Positions 41,706 to 50,888 of a DNA stretch of 64,000 nucleotides are shown here, one piece after another. Under the pieces are notes generated by a model. The model had not been told where the DNA came from, did no database searches, and saw only the letters and a program-made list of their open reading frames with translations. Where the stretch lies: NCBI RefSeq assembly GCF_018860505.1, contig NZ_JAHKPU010000030.1, forward strand, positions 186,001 through 250,000, written 5' to 3'. Both the position numbers and the translations under genes were made by a program. Every line of letters begins with the position of its first letter. Position 1 is the stretch's first letter. The DNA is from Pacificibacter marinus. GTDB lineage: Bacteria; Pseudomonadota; Alphaproteobacteria; Rhodobacterales; Rhodobacteraceae.

Positions 41706-42803
41706 CTAAACAGCGGTCACATCAATCCACGCTTTTGCGCGAGAAGATGCCAATGCTGCAGCGACAACTTGAGTAACGTCCAACCCATCTTGGAATGTGG
41801 GCCAAACGGGTGTTTGAGTTTCGATCGCACGTAAAAAGTCGCGCGCTTCAATAATAATTTGATCTTGGTATCCTGTGCCGTGGCCGGGGCCTTGGCAGAA
41901 GTTTTCGTAATCTGGGTGCGCAGGGCCAATCAGGATTTTGCGAAATCCGCGTGTGGCCTCTGGTTCGTCTGCATTGTAAAGCCACAGCGCATTTTGATCT
42001 TCTTGGTCGAATCTTATCGCGCCTTTGGTGCCGGTAATTTCATAGGCATAGCCCATCTTACGGCCATGACTGATACGGCTAAAATACATCTGCCCCATCG
42101 CCCCATTTTCAAAACGACACATCAGTTGACCGTGGTCGTCGTTGTCCACTGTGCCGCCTGGACGTGTCGTGTGAACGGTCTCGACTTCGGCGATCAATTT
42201 GGCAATCGGCCCGATCAAGGCCATCGCACCGTTGATCATATGAGGCGCCAAGTCGCCCATAGTGCCGTTGGCATCGCCCATGGTCCGCCAAGTCGCGGGG
42301 CTTTCAGGATCGGCCATAAAATCTTCGGTATGTTCACCACGGAACCATGTAATATCGCCGATTGCGCCCTCGGAAATCAGCTTGCGGGCAAACTGGCTTG
42401 CAGGAGTCCGGATGTAATTGAACCCAGTCATACTTATCTGGCCACGGGAAGCCTCGGTCATGATTTGACTGTCATTCAGCGACGCACCCAGAGGCTTTTC
42501 GCAAAATACAGGCTTGTTCAACGCAAAGGCGGCCAACGCAATTTCTCGGTGGGTCTCTTGCGGCGATGCGATCACGATGGCCTCAACATTTGGATCATTC
42601 ACCAACGCCCGCCAGTCGTCTGTTGCGCGCTTAAACCCATAAGCTTCAAGATACCGCTGCGCACTTGCAGGTGAGCTGGCACAGATCATTTCTAAACGCG
42701 GGCGCAGCGCCGTGTTGAACACCGCCCCAACAGCAGACATCGCGACAGCATGCGCTTTGCCCATATAGCCACCACCGATGATCCCAATTCCTATTTCTTT
42801 CAT
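41706..42803 (-). CDS. Gfo/Idh/MocA-family oxidoreductase
   Basis: A 365-residue dehydrogenase of the inositol/scyllo-inositol-like family. The Rossmann motif GIGIIGGGYMGKAHAVAM opens the protein; FCEKPLG carries the catalytic Lys region, and the C-terminal domain contains TWRTMGDANGTMGDLAPHMINGAMAL with the His expected in the active site. It is the first gene of the minus-strand operon, transcribed divergently from iolD across operator 2. It probably oxidises a second inositol isomer or related polyol; the substrate is unproven. Confidence 0.88.
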   Translation of the reverse strand: MKEIGIGIIGGGYMGKAHAVAMSAVGAVFNTALRPRLEMICASSPASAQRYLEAYGFKRATDDWRALVNDPNVEAIVIASPQETHREIALAAFALNKPVFCEKPLGASLNDSQIMTEASRGQISMTGFNYIRTPASQFARKLISEGAIGDITWFRGEHTEDFMADPESPATWRTMGDANGTMGDLAPHMINGAMALIGPIAKLIAEVETVHTTRPGGTVDNDDHGQLMCRFENGAMGQMYFSRISHGRKMGYAYEITGTKGAIRFDQEDQNALWLYNADEPEATRGFRKILIGPAHPDYENFCQGPGHGTGYQDQIIIEARDFLRAIETQTPVWPTFQDGLDVTQVVAAALASSRAKAWIDVTAV

Positions 42804-42831
42804 GCCGCTGAGTCTTTCTTTTCAGATTCTA

Positions 42832-42849
42832 TTTGCAACCGGTTGCAAA
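42832..42849. promoter_or_regulatory. LacI-type operator 2 of the inositol regulon
   Basis: TTTGCAACC-GGTTGCAAA is a perfect 18-base palindrome identical to the core of operator 1. It lies 29 bases from the dehydrogenase start (42803) and 74 bases from iolD (42923), so one repressor can control both divergent operons. Confidence 0.85.
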
Positions 42850-42922
42850 ATTAGTATCTTCGGATTCGAAAGCGCGCAAGCAACAATCGCAAAATCGATC
42901 AGCGTGAGGAAGAATTAAGCAC

Positions 42923-44788
42923 ATGACAAACAAAACTATACATCTGACAACAGCGCAGGCGATCATCAAATATCTCGACAATCAATTCATTGAAATTGAC
43001 GGTCAAGAGATGCGCGTGTGCGGTGGCGGCTTTGGCATTTTTGGCCATGGTAATGTGACCTGCTTGGGCGAAGCGCTCTATGATGTACGTGACACGCTGC
43101 CTTTGTATCGCGGCCAAAACGAGCAAGGCATGGGATTCGCGGCTGCGGCCTATGCCAAACAATGGTTGCGTCAACGTTTCATGCTTTGCACCGCAAGTGC
43201 GGGCCCCGGCACAACGAACCTTTTGACGTCAGCGGGACTGGCCCACGCCAACCGTTTGCCGATGTTGTTGCTCTGCGGGGATGCCTTTACCACCCGCCTG
43301 CCCGACCCTGTTTTGCAACAGCTTGAGCATTTCAACAATCCCACCGTTGGCGTAAACGACGCATTCAAAGCCGTTACCCGTTTCTGGGACCGGATCACGC
43401 ATCCGGCACAAATCTTGCAATCTTTGCCTGCGGCACTGGCCACCATGATGGACCCAACGGATTGTGGGCCTGCATTCATTGGATTGCCGCAGGACGTCCA
43501 AGGCTGGACATACGAATATCCTGAAAGCTTTTTCGAGAAACGCGTTCACCGTATGCGCCGCCAAGCTCCTGATGTGGCGGATGTGGCAGATGCAATTTCT
43601 GTGCTGTCCAAAGCGGAACGCCCAATGATCATCGCTGGCGGTGGCGTTCAGTATTCTGGCGCAGTGGCGGAACTCACGGCGTTTGCCGAAACTCATAACA
43701 TCCCCGTGGTGGAAACCATCGCAGGTCGCGCCAATTTGCTGCAAGATCACGCGCTGAACATCGGGCCTGTTGGTGTGACAGGCTCGAACAGCGCCAATTC
43801 CATCGCAGAAAAGGCGGATGTGATCGTCGCAGTCGGCACGCGCCTGCAAGATTTCACCACTGGATCGTGGACCGCCTTCGCGCAAGACGCCAAAATCATC
43901 GGCGTCAACGTCGGTCGTCACGACGCGATGAAACACATGTCTGTGCCTGTTGTGGGCGACGCGAAACTCAGCTTGCCTGCTTTGTCGGCAGCCCTTGGTG
44001 AATACGCGAGCCCCGCCACTTGGACAGCCTTTGCCAAAGAAGAGCGCTTCAAATGGGTTGCCTATACAGATAAAGTCACCACAGTCGGAAATGGACCGAA
44101 CTCTTATGCTCAAACCATTCGCGTGGTGAACGATCTGTGCGATCCACGTGACCGCGTTGTCGCCGCGGCAGGTGGCTTGCCTGCAGAGGTCACAGCCCAT
44201 TGGCAGACCAAAGACATAGGCACAGTTGATGTGGAATTCGGGTTTTCCTGCATGGGGTACGAGATCGCAGGCGGCTGGGGCGCACGTATCGCGCAGCATG
44301 AGCGCGAGCCAGAGCGCGACACCATCGTGTTCACTGGCGATGGGTCTTACATGTTGATGAACTCGGATGTGTATTCATCCGTTTTGTCAGGCCACAAGAT
44401 GATCATCTGTGTCCTCGACAACGGTGGCTTTGCCGTGATCAACAAACTGCAAAACAACACCGGCAACGAGAGTTTCAACAACCTGCTAGAAGATTGCCCA
44501 ACGATCAAAGCGCCTTTTGCCGTCGATTTTGAAGCGCATGCCAAATCCATGGGTGCCAATGCCGAAACCGTGGCAAACCCGCATGAGTTCGGCGAAGCCT
44601 TCAAACGCGCACAGGCGTCAGACAAAACATGCGTCATCGTGATGAAGGTCGACGCCTATGATGGCTGGACTACCGAAGGTCACACATGGTGGGAAGTGGG
44701 CACGCCGCATGTCACCACGCATAAAAAGATCGCCGAAAAGCATCTAGAGACCGAAGCCTCGCGCACCAAACAACGAAAGGGTGTGTAA
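42923..44788 (+). CDS. iolD: 3D-(3,5/4)-trihydroxycyclohexane-1,2-dione hydrolase
   Basis: A ThDP enzyme that hydrolyses the ring-opened diketone in the inositol pathway to 5-deoxy-glucuronate. 621 residues in the acetolactate-synthase-like three-domain layout. The catalytic Glu lies in YRGQNEQGMGFAAAAYAKQ; the ThDP-Mg motif GDGSYMLMNSDVYSSVLSGH continues to NGG. A strong GAGGAAGAA ribosome-binding site supports ATG 42923. First gene of iolD-C-B-J-G; adjacent genes overlap or are separated by at most 9 bases. Confidence 0.96.
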   Translation: MTNKTIHLTTAQAIIKYLDNQFIEIDGQEMRVCGGGFGIFGHGNVTCLGEALYDVRDTLPLYRGQNEQGMGFAAAAYAKQWLRQRFMLCTASAGPGTTNLLTSAGLAHANRLPMLLLCGDAFTTRLPDPVLQQLEHFNNPTVGVNDAFKAVTRFWDRITHPAQILQSLPAALATMMDPTDCGPAFIGLPQDVQGWTYEYPESFFEKRVHRMRRQAPDVADVADAISVLSKAERPMIIAGGGVQYSGAVAELTAFAETHNIPVVETIAGRANLLQDHALNIGPVGVTGSNSANSIAEKADVIVAVGTRLQDFTTGSWTAFAQDAKIIGVNVGRHDAMKHMSVPVVGDAKLSLPALSAALGEYASPATWTAFAKEERFKWVAYTDKVTTVGNGPNSYAQTIRVVNDLCDPRDRVVAAAGGLPAEVTAHWQTKDIGTVDVEFGFSCMGYEIAGGWGARIAQHEREPERDTIVFTGDGSYMLMNSDVYSSVLSGHKMIICVLDNGGFAVINKLQNNTGNESFNNLLEDCPTIKAPFAVDFEAHAKSMGANAETVANPHEFGEAFKRAQASDKTCVIVMKVDAYDGWTTEGHTWWEVGTPHVTTHKKIAEKHLETEASRTKQRKGV

Positions 44789-45768
44789 TGGACGTACTTG
44801 CAGGCATCAAAAAGAATAACTTCGTTGTCGTCGGTCGCGTGGGCATGGACCTGTTCACAGGCCCTGATGGCGCGACCGAAACGGCAGATCAGTTCACAGC
44901 AGATATGGGCGGATCGTCTGCCAATATTGCGGCGGGCGTTGTGAAGCTTGGCGGTAAAGCCTCGCTTGTAACCCGCGTCTCAGACGACGCAGTGGGGCGA
45001 TTTTGCACCAACAAGCTGGATCACTACGGCGTTGGCCGCGACCATGTGAAACCCATAGGGGGCGAATTTCGCAACTCTCTGGCGCTGTATGAAAGTCGTA
45101 TCGAAGATCATCAATCGGTGATCTACCGCAATAGTGCCGCTGATTTTGAAATGACCGTCGAGGATGTGGAGGCCGTTGATTATGCTTCTTACGGCGCTTT
45201 GGTCACGGCGGGCACCGTTTTTGCGGCAGAGCCATCACGGTCTGCAACATTTCGGGCCTTTGAATTGGCGCGAGCGGCGGGTATTCCGATCATCTTTGAT
45301 GTCGATTACAGGCCTTACAGCTGGCCCTCAGCAAAGGTCGCCGAAGAGGTTCTGTCAAAAGCTGGCGCGCTGTCTGATGTCATCATTGGCAATGACGAAG
45401 AGTTCGGCTTTATGGCTGGCGGCATCGACAAAGGCATGGACAAGGCCCGCGCCCTTGCCGCCTCAACAGCAACCATTGTTGTTTACAAAATGGGCGAACA
45501 TGGCGCTGTGACCTTTGCCGATGGCGCAGAAATTCGCACCGGTATTTTCCCCGTCACGGCTCTCAAACCCACCGGTGCTGGCGACAGTTTTATGGCAGGG
45601 CTTTTGGCCTCTATCGCTGATGGCTATCCGCTCAAAGATGCCGTGCTGCGCGGCTCGGCTTGTGCGGCCATCGTGGTTGCAAAACCCGGTTGCGCCCCTG
45701 CAATGCCTTTCCCTGCCGATCTCGAAGATTTTCTGGTCAATCATCCTGGCCCAACCCAAGTTACCTAA
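44788..45768 (+). CDS. iolC: 5-dehydro-2-deoxygluconokinase
   Basis: A PfkB-family sugar kinase of 326 residues that phosphorylates 2-deoxy-5-keto-gluconate. Features: VVVGRVGMDLF near the N-terminus, GGSSANIAAGVVKLGGKASLVTRV, and the PfkB signature with the catalytic Asp in TALKPTGAGDSFMAGLLASI. It starts at the last base of the iolD stop (TAATG overlap). Many Rhodobacterales carry IolC fused to a DUF2090 domain; this one is the short, single-domain form. Confidence 0.94.
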   Translation: MDVLAGIKKNNFVVVGRVGMDLFTGPDGATETADQFTADMGGSSANIAAGVVKLGGKASLVTRVSDDAVGRFCTNKLDHYGVGRDHVKPIGGEFRNSLALYESRIEDHQSVIYRNSAADFEMTVEDVEAVDYASYGALVTAGTVFAAEPSRSATFRAFELARAAGIPIIFDVDYRPYSWPSAKVAEEVLSKAGALSDVIIGNDEEFGFMAGGIDKGMDKARALAASTATIVVYKMGEHGAVTFADGAEIRTGIFPVTALKPTGAGDSFMAGLLASIADGYPLKDAVLRGSACAAIVVAKPGCAPAMPFPADLEDFLVNHPGPTQVT

Positions 45769-45777
45769 GGAATTCAA

Positions 45778-46632
45778 ATGCATATCGCCCCATACGACAA
45801 TAAAAATATTCCCATTGTAGACGCAGATGATGCGACAGTTCCACTCAACTATTTGAATATCGTCAAGCTGAAAGCAGGCGAAGCCTTTGAATATCAAGTG
45901 CCCGGATACGAAACCTGCATCGTACCTGCCACAGGCACCATCGACGTGAGCGTTGAAGGCGCTGAGTACAAGGCCATCGGCAACCGTACTTTGGATGTTT
46001 GGGACGGCGAACCAGAGGGCGTTTACGTGCCAGTTGGCGCGAAAGTGACTTTCGTGGCGATCCGCGATACCGAGACATTCATCGCAGGTGCGCGTTACGA
46101 CAAAGTGCTTGAACCTTTTGATGTGCGTGTAGCGCAGTTGGACAAAGTACAATATGGCTCAGACGACACCAAAACGCACCGCAAGATCAAGCACATCTTG
46201 GGTCAAGCGCATCACGACAAAGTCGGCCGCTTGCTGGTGTCTGAACTGTTCACGGTTGGTGAAGGCGGCTGGTCTGGCTTTCCTGCGCACAAACATGACA
46301 CGGACCGCAAAGACGCCGATGGCAATATCATCGAGACACGCCACGACGAGACCTATAATTTCCGTTTCCGTCCGAACCACGGCTCTGGCGTACAGATCAT
46401 TCAACACGAAGAAGGCAAACCAGGCGATGCCTACCAGTTGATGGATAGATCAACGATTTTGCTGCGCAGCGGTTACCACCCATGTGTCGCGATGCCGGGC
46501 TACGAGATGTACTATTTCACCATTTTGGGCGGGCTTTCACAGCGCAGCTTGGTGCAGTTCTTTCAGCCAACACATGCCTACCAAATTGAAACGATCCCTG
46601 GGATCAAAGACATGGTGGCGAAATTTAAATGA
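45778..46632 (+). CDS. iolB: 5-deoxy-glucuronate isomerase
   Basis: A cupin-fold isomerase of 284 residues that converts 5-deoxy-glucuronate to 2-deoxy-5-keto-gluconate. The metal-binding histidines are in PAHKHDTDRKDADGN and the following RHDETYNFRFRPNHGSGVQII segment, and the C-terminal GYHPCVAMPGYEMYYFTILGG is diagnostic for IolB. AAGGAA supports the ATG. It overlaps iolJ by 4 bases. Confidence 0.96.
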   Translation: MHIAPYDNKNIPIVDADDATVPLNYLNIVKLKAGEAFEYQVPGYETCIVPATGTIDVSVEGAEYKAIGNRTLDVWDGEPEGVYVPVGAKVTFVAIRDTETFIAGARYDKVLEPFDVRVAQLDKVQYGSDDTKTHRKIKHILGQAHHDKVGRLLVSELFTVGEGGWSGFPAHKHDTDRKDADGNIIETRHDETYNFRFRPNHGSGVQIIQHEEGKPGDAYQLMDRSTILLRSGYHPCVAMPGYEMYYFTILGGLSQRSLVQFFQPTHAYQIETIPGIKDMVAKFK

Positions 46633-47468
46633 CACTGGTCACACTCGCACAGGCCCTTCAACCAGCCCTCACAGGTGGTTACGCTGTGGCCGGTTTGGTC
46701 ACGCTTGGTTGGGAAGACATGCGCGCCTATGTGGCTGCCGCAGAAGCAGAGGGCTGTCCAGTAATTTTGCAGGCTGGCCCATCTTGTCGTGCCCATACGC
46801 CTTTGCCAATCTTGGGCAAAATGTTCCGGCATTTGGCTGAAAATGCCAGCGTACCGGTCGTCGCACATCTTGATCACGGATATACCTTTGAGGAATGCCA
46901 AGAAGCACTGGATTCAGGCTTTACCTCTTTAATGTATGACGGGTCGCGAAAGCCCTTGAACCAAAACATTGATGAGACAGCGCGAATCGCGGAAATGGCC
47001 CATAAGGCGGGTATTTCTTGCGAAGGCGAAATCGGTTTTGTTGGTTACGCCGATGGTGAAAATTCCGCAGGGACTGATCCTGAAGAGGCGGCGAAGTTCG
47101 CGACTGAGTCTGGCGTAGATGCAATGGCGATTTCAGTCGGCAACGTGCATTTGCAGCAAGACAAAGAGGGCGGCTTGGACATGCAGCGCATCCGTGCAAT
47201 CGAGGCGGTGACAACTGTTCCGCTTGTCATTCATGGCGGCTCTGGCGTGCCTGTAGCGCAGCGAACCGAACTTGCGACAAGCTCTAAAATCTGCAAATTC
47301 AACATTGGCACCGAATTGCGGATGGCCTTTGGTGCGGCCCTGCGCGAGGCTGTAAATGCCGACCCATCCCGCTTTGATCGCGTGACCATTTTGAAAGAAA
47401 CCCACGATCCATTGGTCGCGGCGACACGAAACGTTTTGCGGGCCTTTGGTCCTGCCAACAAAGGATAG
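46629..47468 (+). CDS. iolJ: Class II aldolase, 6-phospho-5-dehydro-2-deoxy-D-gluconate aldolase
   Basis: A zinc-dependent class II fructose-bisphosphate-aldolase-like protein (279 residues). Zinc ligands are expected in VAHLDHGYTFEEC, SVGNVH and LVIHGGSGVP; CEGEIGFVG carries the catalytic acidic residue. It would cleave the phosphorylated keto-gluconate into dihydroxyacetone phosphate and malonate semialdehyde. Operon position after iolB makes this the IolJ of the pathway. Downstream conversion of malonate semialdehyde (IolA) is not encoded in the window. Confidence 0.9.
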   Translation: MTLVTLAQALQPALTGGYAVAGLVTLGWEDMRAYVAAAEAEGCPVILQAGPSCRAHTPLPILGKMFRHLAENASVPVVAHLDHGYTFEECQEALDSGFTSLMYDGSRKPLNQNIDETARIAEMAHKAGISCEGEIGFVGYADGENSAGTDPEEAAKFATESGVDAMAISVGNVHLQQDKEGGLDMQRIRAIEAVTTVPLVIHGGSGVPVAQRTELATSSKICKFNIGTELRMAFGAALREAVNADPSRFDRVTILKETHDPLVAATRNVLRAFGPANKG

Positions 47469-47472
47469 CGCC

Positions 47473-48459
47473 ATGCTGAACATTGGAATTTTGGGCTGCG
47501 GCCGCATCGGGCAAGTGCATGCGCGGTCCCTGATGCGCATGCCTGACGCAAAAATAGTCGCCCTTGCCGATGCCTTTCCCGCCTCAGCAGAAGCGCTGGC
47601 GGGCACCACGGGGGCACAGGTTCGCGACGTCAATACGATCATCGCCAGCGACGATGTGGACGCTATCATCATCTGCACGCCAACAGACACGCATTACGAT
47701 TTGATCCACGCGGCGGCGAAAGCAGGCAAAGCGATTTTTTGCGAAAAACCGATTGATATGTCGGCAGACCGTATTCGCGATTGTATCAAAGTGGTCCAAG
47801 ATAACGATGTCGCTTTTATGACCGCATTCAATCGGCGTTTTGATCCGAACTTTGCCAACGTCCAAGCGCGCATTGCGGCGGGCGAAGTGGGTGATGTTGA
47901 AATCGTGACGATCCTGTCGCGCGATCCTGCCGCGCCCCCTATCAGCTATATTGAAAGCTCGGGCGGCATTTTTCGTGACATGATGATTCATGATTTCGAT
48001 ATGGCGCGTTTTTTACTTGGGGAAGAGCCTGTGCAAATCTTTGCGGTCGGGTCTGCTTTGGTAGACCCCGCGATTGGCGCGGCAGGCGATGTTGATACAG
48101 CTGCGGTGACGTTGACCACGACAAGCGGCAAAATCTGTCAGATTTCAAACTCGCGCCGTGCCAGCTATGGCTATGATCAACGTCTTGAAGTGCACGGGGC
48201 CAAAGGCATGTTGCGTGCGGAGAACCTGCTTGAAAACACTGTGGAAGTTGCGACTGAAACAGGCTTTCGCCGTGCGCCAACGCTCAACTTTTTCCTGGAG
48301 CGTTACGAGACGGCTTATCTGTCTGAGATGCAGCATTTCATTAATGCTCTGACCAATGGCACCCCAGTAATGCCAAGCATCACAGATGGTTTGAAAGCTC
48401 AGCTTTTGGCAGATGCAGCCACGGAGTCGTTCAAGACAGGCAAGCCTGTCACTGTTTAA
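47473..48459 (+). CDS. iolG: Inositol 2-dehydrogenase
   Basis: A Gfo/Idh/MocA dehydrogenase of 328 residues from ATG 47473 (MLNIGILGCGRIGQVHARSL); the frame is open from 47446 but would overlap iolJ. Active-site features are IFCEKPIDMSADR (catalytic Lys), the GGIFRDMMIHDFDMARFLLGEEP motif with the conserved Asp and His, and C-terminal TNGTPVMPSITDGLKAQ. This is the best match in the region to IolG (myo-inositol to 2-keto-myo-inositol, NAD+). Last gene of the operon, followed by a terminator. Confidence 0.93.
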   Translation: MLNIGILGCGRIGQVHARSLMRMPDAKIVALADAFPASAEALAGTTGAQVRDVNTIIASDDVDAIIICTPTDTHYDLIHAAAKAGKAIFCEKPIDMSADRIRDCIKVVQDNDVAFMTAFNRRFDPNFANVQARIAAGEVGDVEIVTILSRDPAAPPISYIESSGGIFRDMMIHDFDMARFLLGEEPVQIFAVGSALVDPAIGAAGDVDTAAVTLTTTSGKICQISNSRRASYGYDQRLEVHGAKGMLRAENLLENTVEVATETGFRRAPTLNFFLERYETAYLSEMQHFINALTNGTPVMPSITDGLKAQLLADAATESFKTGKPVTV

Positions 48460-48481
48460 TATAGATTATCATAACATATTG

Positions 48482-48511
48482 AAACGGGGGCCCTTTTGGA
48501 GCCCCCGTTTT
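48482..48511 (+). terminator. Terminator of the iolDCBJG operon
   Basis: AACGGGGGC / GCCCCCGTT is a perfect 9-bp stem with a 9-base loop and a short T-run. It lies about 23 bases after the iolG stop. Confidence 0.88.
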
Positions 48512-48539
48512 GCATTGATTGCCTGTAAAACTGTAATAG

Positions 48540-49595
48540 TTACGCAGCAGAATCCGTGTTGAACATCAGATGCACCTTGACGGCTTGAGTACGATCGCCC
48601 GCCAATTCAAAGGCTTCAACAGCCCTGTCCAATGGCATTTGCGCCGTGATCATCGGACGCACGTCGATGCTGCGAGTCGATATAGCAGTCACGGCTTGTT
48701 GGAACTCATTGTAGAACCGGAAGGTGCCGCGATGGGTCAATTCTTTGGCCACTAAAACCCCAAGCGGAATGGCTGTATCGCCGCCCATACCGACCTGAAC
48801 TATGACGCCGCGCGGACGCAAGGCTCCCAACGCGCTAACCAGTGCAGGCGCAGCACCTGTACATTCGAAAGCTGCATCGAAATAGCCTTTACCTTGGGCA
48901 TATCCGGCCATGGTTGTGGTGTCGCTCATAACATTAATGGTTGTCGTAGCACCCATGTCAGAGGCGACTTTTAACGGCACATCTTGCAGATCAGCCACGA
49001 CAATCTCGGACGCGCCAGCCGCTTTGGCCAAAGCCGTACAGAGCACACCAATCGGCCCTGCCCCCATCACCAATACGCGCTTGCCTTGTAAATCACCCGC
49101 AAGGCTATGAGCATGCATGCAGACGGCCAAAGGTTCTGAACAAGCCGCCTCAGCCACAGACACATCGCCTGTCACCGGTACACATTGCGCCGCAGGCAGA
49201 GTGATTTTATCGCGGTACATCCCTTGCACATGCGGCGTCCGCATCGCCGATCCGCTAAAGATCATATCGGTGCAATGCATCTCAAGCCCCTGCGTGCAAT
49301 ATTCACATGTGCCGCAATTGATGCTGGGGTTCAGCGCAACCATATCGCCCACTTTTAGCCCCGTTACACCTTCGCCAATCGCCTCGACGAAACCTGCAGC
49401 CTCGTGCCCCAAGATGATAGGCTCCTTCACGCGGATGGCTCCAAAACCGCCATGCTGATAATAATGCAGATCAGATCCGCAAATTCCACCAGCGCCAAGC
49501 GCCACACGCACTTCACCCGCTTTGGGCGCGACAACATCACGGGTTTCGATACGCAGATCTTTTGCCTCATGAAGGCAGCACACTCGGGTTTTCAT
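48540..49595 (-). CDS. idnD: Zinc-dependent alcohol dehydrogenase, L-idonate 5-dehydrogenase type
   Basis: A 351-residue medium-chain dehydrogenase. Catalytic zinc motif ICGSDLHYYQHGG; the GHEAAGFV His-Glu pair; structural zinc cysteines CGTCEYCTQGLEMHC; NAD(P) motif VLVMGAGPIGVLC. Sequence details match L-idonate 5-dehydrogenase of the sorbitol-dehydrogenase branch. ATG 49595 has AGGAAC at Shine-Dalgarno distance; a longer frame to 49649 is open but unsupported. Divergent from a LacI regulator with a shared palindrome; convergent with the iol operon. Confidence 0.87.
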   Translation of the reverse strand: MKTRVCCLHEAKDLRIETRDVVAPKAGEVRVALGAGGICGSDLHYYQHGGFGAIRVKEPIILGHEAAGFVEAIGEGVTGLKVGDMVALNPSINCGTCEYCTQGLEMHCTDMIFSGSAMRTPHVQGMYRDKITLPAAQCVPVTGDVSVAEAACSEPLAVCMHAHSLAGDLQGKRVLVMGAGPIGVLCTALAKAAGASEIVVADLQDVPLKVASDMGATTTINVMSDTTTMAGYAQGKGYFDAAFECTGAAPALVSALGALRPRGVIVQVGMGGDTAIPLGVLVAKELTHRGTFRFYNEFQQAVTAISTRSIDVRPMITAQMPLDRAVEAFELAGDRTQAVKVHLMFNTDSAA

Positions 49596-49723
49596 AAACG
49601 TTCCTAAGTCTAAAATTGGATTACGGCGCGGGCTTGTCAATCGCCACAAAGCGCAACGGTTTTCTTATACGACAGATCTTTCGACAGACTGATGGTGCAA
49701 TCATCGTCGACAAATTACAGCGT

Positions 49724-49741
49724 AATGTATGCGCATACATT
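49724..49741. promoter_or_regulatory. LacI/GntR-type operator of the idnD-regulator pair
   Basis: AATGTATGC-GCATACATT is a perfect 18-base palindrome with central GC, 129 bases from idnD and 46 bases from ATG 49787 of the divergent regulator. It resembles LacI-family gluconate/idonate operators. It also argues against any regulator start upstream of it. Confidence 0.78.
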
Positions 49742-49786
49742 TTTGATTGTCAACGTACTCAAAAGCCCCTTGCGGCGTCACATTTA

Positions 49787-50824
49787 ATGCCTAATGATCA
49801 CAAAATGGCAGATGGAATTTTTAACAAAAGAGACACAAGCCGCGTGACGATGACAGACGTCGGACGCCTTGCTGGGGTAACCCAAGTGACGGTATCACGC
49901 GCCCTCTCACATCCAGACAAGGTCTCAAAGGATACATTGCGTCGCATACAAGACGCCATTGATGCAACAGGATTTGTACCCAATGCGGTCGCAGGGGCAT
50001 TGGCATCCAAACGATCCAATCTGGTGTCCGCATTGATCCCGTCTTTGACAAATGTCGTCTACACCTCTTTCATGGCCACGTTTTCACAACATCTGCGTCA
50101 ACATGGGTATCAGGTATTGCTGTCAGAAACCGGATTTGATGCTGCATCTGAGGACGCATTGATTGCCACGCACCTGTCGCGCAGACCTGATGCCATACTA
50201 TTGACCGGCATTCACCACAGCGACAAAGCCCGAAAACAGTTGCAGGGCGCAGGTATTCCAGTTGTTGAAATTTGGGACATCACAGACGATCCGATTGATA
50301 TCTGCGTAGGCTTCAATCATCACGCCGCAGGGCGTGCCGTCGCGGAATATCTAAAAGCAAAAGGTCACGCCTTTGCTGCAACCATAACCGCTGATGATGA
50401 ACGCGCCTTGCGCAGACAGTCAGCCTTTGCCGAACGGTTTACTGCGCTCTCTCAAAGCGCGGTGCCAGATGCAAATACAGGCGGCACCGCCAGCATAGGT
50501 GCAGGACGCGAGGCTATGGCACACCTTATTGATCATAGTGATTTTCGCAAAGGCGCGGTGTTTTGCAGTTCTGATTTATCTGCTCATGGAGCCATAATTG
50601 AACTGCACACACGTGGATATAAAGTGCCCCAAGATATCGCTGTGGTTGGTTTTGGCGATCAGGATTTCGCAGGCGATATCGACCCAGCCTTGACCACGGT
50701 TGCCGTGGATCGACTGCAACTGGGGCATCTCGCGGCCAATTCCGTGTTGGACAAATTGGCGGGACGGCCTACAAAATCCGTCCACGACCTTGGTTTTAAA
50801 ATTTTAACACGCCTGTCAGCTTAG
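49787..50824 (+). CDS. LacI-family regulator (gluconate/idonate type)
   Basis: A LacI regulator of about 345 residues. HTH at the N-terminus: RVTMTDVGRLAGVTQVTVSRALSHPDKVS, followed by ALASKRSNLVSALIPSLTNVVY, the GntR/IdnR-type hinge, and a sugar-binding domain. The frame is open back to 49616 but the operator at 49724-49741 would then be inside the gene, so I use ATG 49787; ATG 49805 is also plausible and neither has a clear ribosome-binding site. The divergent dehydrogenase gene is the likely target, with L-idonate, gluconate or a similar sugar acid as effector. Confidence 0.82.
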   Translation: MPNDHKMADGIFNKRDTSRVTMTDVGRLAGVTQVTVSRALSHPDKVSKDTLRRIQDAIDATGFVPNAVAGALASKRSNLVSALIPSLTNVVYTSFMATFSQHLRQHGYQVLLSETGFDAASEDALIATHLSRRPDAILLTGIHHSDKARKQLQGAGIPVVEIWDITDDPIDICVGFNHHAAGRAVAEYLKAKGHAFAATITADDERALRRQSAFAERFTALSQSAVPDANTGGTASIGAGREAMAHLIDHSDFRKGAVFCSSDLSAHGAIIELHTRGYKVPQDIAVVGFGDQDFAGDIDPALTTVAVDRLQLGHLAANSVLDKLAGRPTKSVHDLGFKILTRLSA

Positions 50825-50888
50825 CCCTTTGGGGAAAGCGGTTCTAACAGCCGTGGCTGTGGGGAATAGGCAAAGCTCGAACCGTGTT

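Noticed and set aside
43229-44299. 356-codon open frame opposite iolD
   Set aside because: Antisense shadow of iolD; amino acid composition is Cys/Arg/His-heavy and unlike a real protein.
49616-49786. N-terminal extension of the second LacI regulator
   Set aside because: The 57 extra codons would include the operator palindrome 49724-49741 and are not conserved in LacI proteins.
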